Source: DATFES01 sp035457725 (lineage in GTDB: Bacteria > Pseudomonadota > Alphaproteobacteria > CACIAM-22H2). From it: a DNA stretch of 7,609 nt. Below the pieces are notes generated by a model. The model saw only the letters and a program-made list of their open reading frames with translations. It did no database searches and was not told the origin of the DNA. Position numbers and translations under genes: made by a program. Each line of letters starts with the position of its first letter. The first letter of the stretch is position 1. This document shows, piece by piece, positions 5,457 to 7,609 of the stretch. The stretch is from the NCBI GenBank assembly GCA_035457725.1, contig DATIBC010000117.1, positions 1 to 7,609 of the forward strand. The letters run 5' to 3'.

Positions 5457-6233
5457 ATGGATTTGTCTGCTCGCGATTTGCGCGTGCTCGTGACCGCCGG
5501 CGCCGCCGGGATAGGCCGCGCGATCGCCAAGGCGTTCGTCGATGCCGGAGCCCGCGTCCATATTTGTGATGTCGACCGCAAAGCCCTCAGCCAGTTCGAA
5601 CGCGATTCACCCGCGGTCGGCCGGAGTTTGGCCGACGTCGCCGACCCGCTCGCGGTCGATAAGCTGTTCGAGGAGGTTCGCGGCGACCTCGGCGGTCTCG
5701 ATGTGCTGGTGAACAACGCCGGGATCGCCGGGCCGACGGCTGCGGTCGAGGACGTAGCGCCCGGCGATTGGGAGCGGACCATCGCCGTCAATCTCAACGG
5801 CATGTTCTATTGCACGCGCGCCGCTGTGCCCCTCCTCAAGGCGGCTGGCGGCGGTTCGATCGTCAATCTGTCGTCGGTGGCCGGCCGCCTCGGTTTTCCC
5901 CTGCGCACGCCCTACGCAGCTTCCAAATGGGCGGTTATCGGCTTCACGGAAAGCCTGGCGATCGAACTTGGACCGTTCAACATTCGGGTGAACGCCATTC
6001 AGCCCGGTGTCGTCGCGGGAGAGCGCATCAATCGCGTCATCGACGCCAAGGCCAAGGCGCTCGGCCTGACATTCGACGCCTATCAAGCGCAGTTGCTATC
6101 GAAGGTGTCGCTCCGGCGCACGGTGAGCGCCGAAGACATCGCCGCCATGGCGCTGTTTTTGTGCACGCCCAATGGCCAGAACATCACCGGCCAGGCGCTC
6201 AGCGTATGCGGCGGCGTGCAAACGCTCTCCTGA
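5457..6233 (+). CDS. Short-chain dehydrogenase/reductase (SDR), classical type
   Basis: This is a 258-residue classical SDR, the usual length of about 250. The NAD(P)-binding motif is TAGAAGIG (13-20), with Ala where most members have the first Gly of TGxxxGxG. An Asp at the end of the second strand (D38 in VHICDVD) points to NAD(H) over NADP(H). Further landmarks are NNAG (86-89), the active-site N114 (VNLNG), S140 (NLSSVAG), Y153 and K157 (YAASK), and the RVNAIQPGVVAGERI loop (177-191). It should interconvert an alcohol and a ketone on an unidentified substrate. The start at 5457 is set by GAGGA. It is the first gene of an operon with a CRYL1-type dehydrogenase (10-nt gap) and a BKACE, suggesting a role in breakdown of a hydroxy acid. 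Fatty-acid FabG-like activity is less likely given the neighbours. Confidence 0.93.
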   Translation: MDLSARDLRVLVTAGAAGIGRAIAKAFVDAGARVHICDVDRKALSQFERDSPAVGRSLADVADPLAVDKLFEEVRGDLGGLDVLVNNAGIAGPTAAVEDVAPGDWERTIAVNLNGMFYCTRAAVPLLKAAGGGSIVNLSSVAGRLGFPLRTPYAASKWAVIGFTESLAIELGPFNIRVNAIQPGVVAGERINRVIDAKAKALGLTFDAYQAQLLSKVSLRRTVSAEDIAAMALFLCTPNGQNITGQALSVCGGVQTLS

Positions 6234-6243
6234 CCTGCGACTC

Positions 6244-7188
6244 ATGGAAAAGATCGCCATTGTCGGCGCTGGCTTGATCGGCCGCGCCTGGGCCGTCGTA
6301 TTCGCGCGCGCCGGACGGCAGGTCACGTTCTTCGATCCCGATCCCGAGGTCGCAAGCCGGGCATCGGCGCGCATTCGGGTGAGCCTCGACGATCTGGCGG
6401 AAGCCGGGTTGATCGACGAGCCGGCGACTGCTATCGCCGCCCGCATCGCGCCGGCGCCCACGCTTGCGGCAACCGTCGCCGGCGCGGATTACGTGCAGGA
6501 GAATTCGCCGGAGCGGCTCGACCTCAAAATCGCCCTCTATGCCGACCTCGACCGCCTGGCGCCGGCCGGCGCGATCCTTGCTAGTTCCAGTTCGGGACTG
6601 CCGGCATCGGCGTTCAGCGAGCCGCTCGCCGGACGGGCGCGGTGCCTGGTCGCGCACCCGGTCAACCCGCCCCACCTTCTGCCATTGGTCGAAATCTCCC
6701 CTGCGCCTTGGACGTCGCCCGGTATCGTCGCGCGGACCCGCGCGCTCCACGAAGCCGTGGGTCAATCGCCAATCGTCATTCGCCGCGAGGTCGACGGGTT
6801 CGTTCTCAATCGGCTGCAGGGAGCCCTGTTGGCCGAGGCTTTCAGGCTGGTCGAGGACGGTTATGTTTCGACCGCCGACGTAGACAAGACACTCAAGGAC
6901 GGCCTTGGACTGCGATGGTCGTTCATGGGTCCGTTCGAAACCATCGACCTCAACGCCCCCGGCGGGGTGCGCGATTACGTCGACCGCTATGGCTCGCTAT
7001 ATTACGAAATGGCCAAGTCGCAGGCCGATCCCCGCCCCTGGAGCCTGGCCTTGGTCGACAAGATCGAGGCCGAACGCCGCGCCGAGCTGCCTACGGAACG
7101 GCTCCTCGAGCGGCAGCGCTGGCGAGACCGCCGTCTCATGGCTCTGCTCGCCCATAAGCGCGCCGCCGCCCGGCGCAAGGACTACTGA
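6244..7188 (+). CDS. 3-hydroxyacyl-CoA dehydrogenase-family protein, lambda-crystallin/L-gulonate 3-dehydrogenase type
   Basis: The 314-residue protein begins with a Rossmann motif GAGLIGRAWA (8-17) and has Asp31 after the second strand, as in NAD-dependent enzymes. It carries VAHPVNPPHLLPLVE (136-150), with His138 and Glu150 as the probable catalytic pair, and EVDGFVLNRLQGALLAEAFR (182-201) with Asn189. The LGLRWSFMGPFETIDLNAPGG segment (221-241), the YVDRYG motif (245-250) and the C-terminal QRWRDRRLMALLAHK closely follow vertebrate lambda-crystallin (CRYL1, L-gulonate 3-dehydrogenase) from memory. It should oxidise a 3-hydroxy acid to the 3-keto acid with NAD. L-carnitine 3-dehydrogenase is a related alternative, but the CRYL1 motifs fit better. 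The start at 6244 has no clear Shine-Dalgarno sequence and lies 10 nt after the SDR stop, so coupling is likely. The product would be a natural substrate for the BKACE next to it. Confidence 0.9.
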   Translation: MEKIAIVGAGLIGRAWAVVFARAGRQVTFFDPDPEVASRASARIRVSLDDLAEAGLIDEPATAIAARIAPAPTLAATVAGADYVQENSPERLDLKIALYADLDRLAPAGAILASSSSGLPASAFSEPLAGRARCLVAHPVNPPHLLPLVEISPAPWTSPGIVARTRALHEAVGQSPIVIRREVDGFVLNRLQGALLAEAFRLVEDGYVSTADVDKTLKDGLGLRWSFMGPFETIDLNAPGGVRDYVDRYGSLYYEMAKSQADPRPWSLALVDKIEAERRAELPTERLLERQRWRDRRLMALLAHKRAAARRKDY

Positions 7189-7214
7189 CCCAAACGCCCA
7201 TAAGGACCCCGCCC

Positions 7215-7609
7215 ATGGCCGCCGCCAGCCGCAAAGTAATCATCACCTGCGCCGTCACCGGTTCGATCCACACGCCGACCATGTCGCCTCACCTGCCAGT
7301 GACGCCCGACGAAGTCGCCGAAGCAGCGATCGGTGCCGCCGAAGCGGGCGCGGCGATAATTCATCTCCATGCGCGCGATGCCAAGGACGGCCGCCCGACG
7401 CCCGATCCCAATGTGTTCATGCAGTTCTTGCCGCGCATCAAACAGAACACCGACGCGGTGGTAAACATCACCACCGGCGGCGGACACGGCATGACGCTGG
7501 CCGAACGGCTCGCCGCGCCGCTTAGAGCCAGCCCGGAAATGTGTTCGCTCAACATGGGTTCGATGAATTTCGGCCTCTATCCGATGCTGCAGCGCTACAA
7601 GACCTGGAA
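7215..7609 (+). CDS. BKACE / 3-keto-5-aminohexanoate cleavage protein (DUF849), N-terminal part, cut by the window end
   Basis: The frame opens at the ATG at 7215, with AGGA at 7203-7206, and runs off the end after 131 codons. The peptide has VIITCAVTGSIHTPTMSPHLPVTP (8-31), IIHLHARD (48-55) with the zinc-binding His50 and His52, KDGRPTPDP (57-65), VNITTGGG (about 82-89) and PEMCSLNMGSMNFGLYPML. These are hallmark motifs of BKACE enzymes, zinc-dependent proteins that condense a beta-keto acid with acetyl-CoA to give acetoacetate and a new acyl-CoA. Full-length members have about 270-310 residues, so less than half is visible. The 26-nt spacing after the dehydrogenase gene makes it the third gene of the operon. 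The substrate cannot be read from this part. Confidence 0.94.
   Translation, partial: MAAASRKVIITCAVTGSIHTPTMSPHLPVTPDEVAEAAIGAAEAGAAIIHLHARDAKDGRPTPDPNVFMQFLPRIKQNTDAVVNITTGGGHGMTLAERLAAPLRASPEMCSLNMGSMNFGLYPMLQRYKTW

Overview
The window is GC-rich (roughly two thirds G+C by eye) and looks like chromosomal DNA of an alphaproteobacterium. The evidence is the codon choice, the family make-up (short 'DAYGGDASRWP'-type anti-sigma partner, DUF1800/DUF1501 pair, BKACE and lambda-crystallin-type dehydrogenase), and an intergenic palindromic repeat of a type common in that class. A genus cannot be named from the sequence alone. No rRNA, tRNA, CRISPR array, insertion sequence or phage gene was seen.

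Layout. (1) Positions 1-76 may hold the first 25 codons of a leftward gene leaving the window. Positions 77-223 are a probable divergent promoter region with a strikingly AT-rich patch (about 89-131) and a perfect 10-bp palindrome. (2) Positions 224-4322 are a tight rightward five-gene cluster: ECF sigma factor, single-span anti-sigma candidate, membrane-anchored periplasmic sensor of the heavy-metal-sensor type, DUF1800 protein, and Tat-exported DUF1501 protein. Successive junctions are a 4-nt overlap, a 7-nt overlap, a 4-nt overlap and a 4-nt gap, so translation is very likely coupled along the whole set. (3) Positions 4320-4481 are a repeat bounded by a perfect 12-bp inverted repeat whose outer ends are the stop codons of the two convergent neighbours. 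(4) folE (GTP cyclohydrolase I) lies on the minus strand at 4479-5153. (5) Positions 5154-5456 are non-coding, between divergent genes. (6) From 5457 to the window end a second rightward operon encodes an SDR oxidoreductase, a lambda-crystallin/L-gulonate-3-dehydrogenase-type dehydrogenase and the N-terminal third or more of a BKACE (beta-keto acid cleavage enzyme).

How the genes may work together. In the first cluster, the sensor and anti-sigma protein would hold the sigma factor at the membrane until an envelope signal releases it (a Cnr-like arrangement; inference). The same transcript then makes the DUF1800/DUF1501 pair, whose biochemical role is not established to my knowledge. This is the part of the window most likely to hold undescribed biology: an envelope-stress circuit hard-wired to a DUF1800/DUF1501 output. 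In the second operon, oxidation of a beta-hydroxy acid to a beta-keto acid followed by BKACE cleavage with acetyl-CoA gives a coherent catabolic route for an unknown substrate, analogous to known carnitine degradation.
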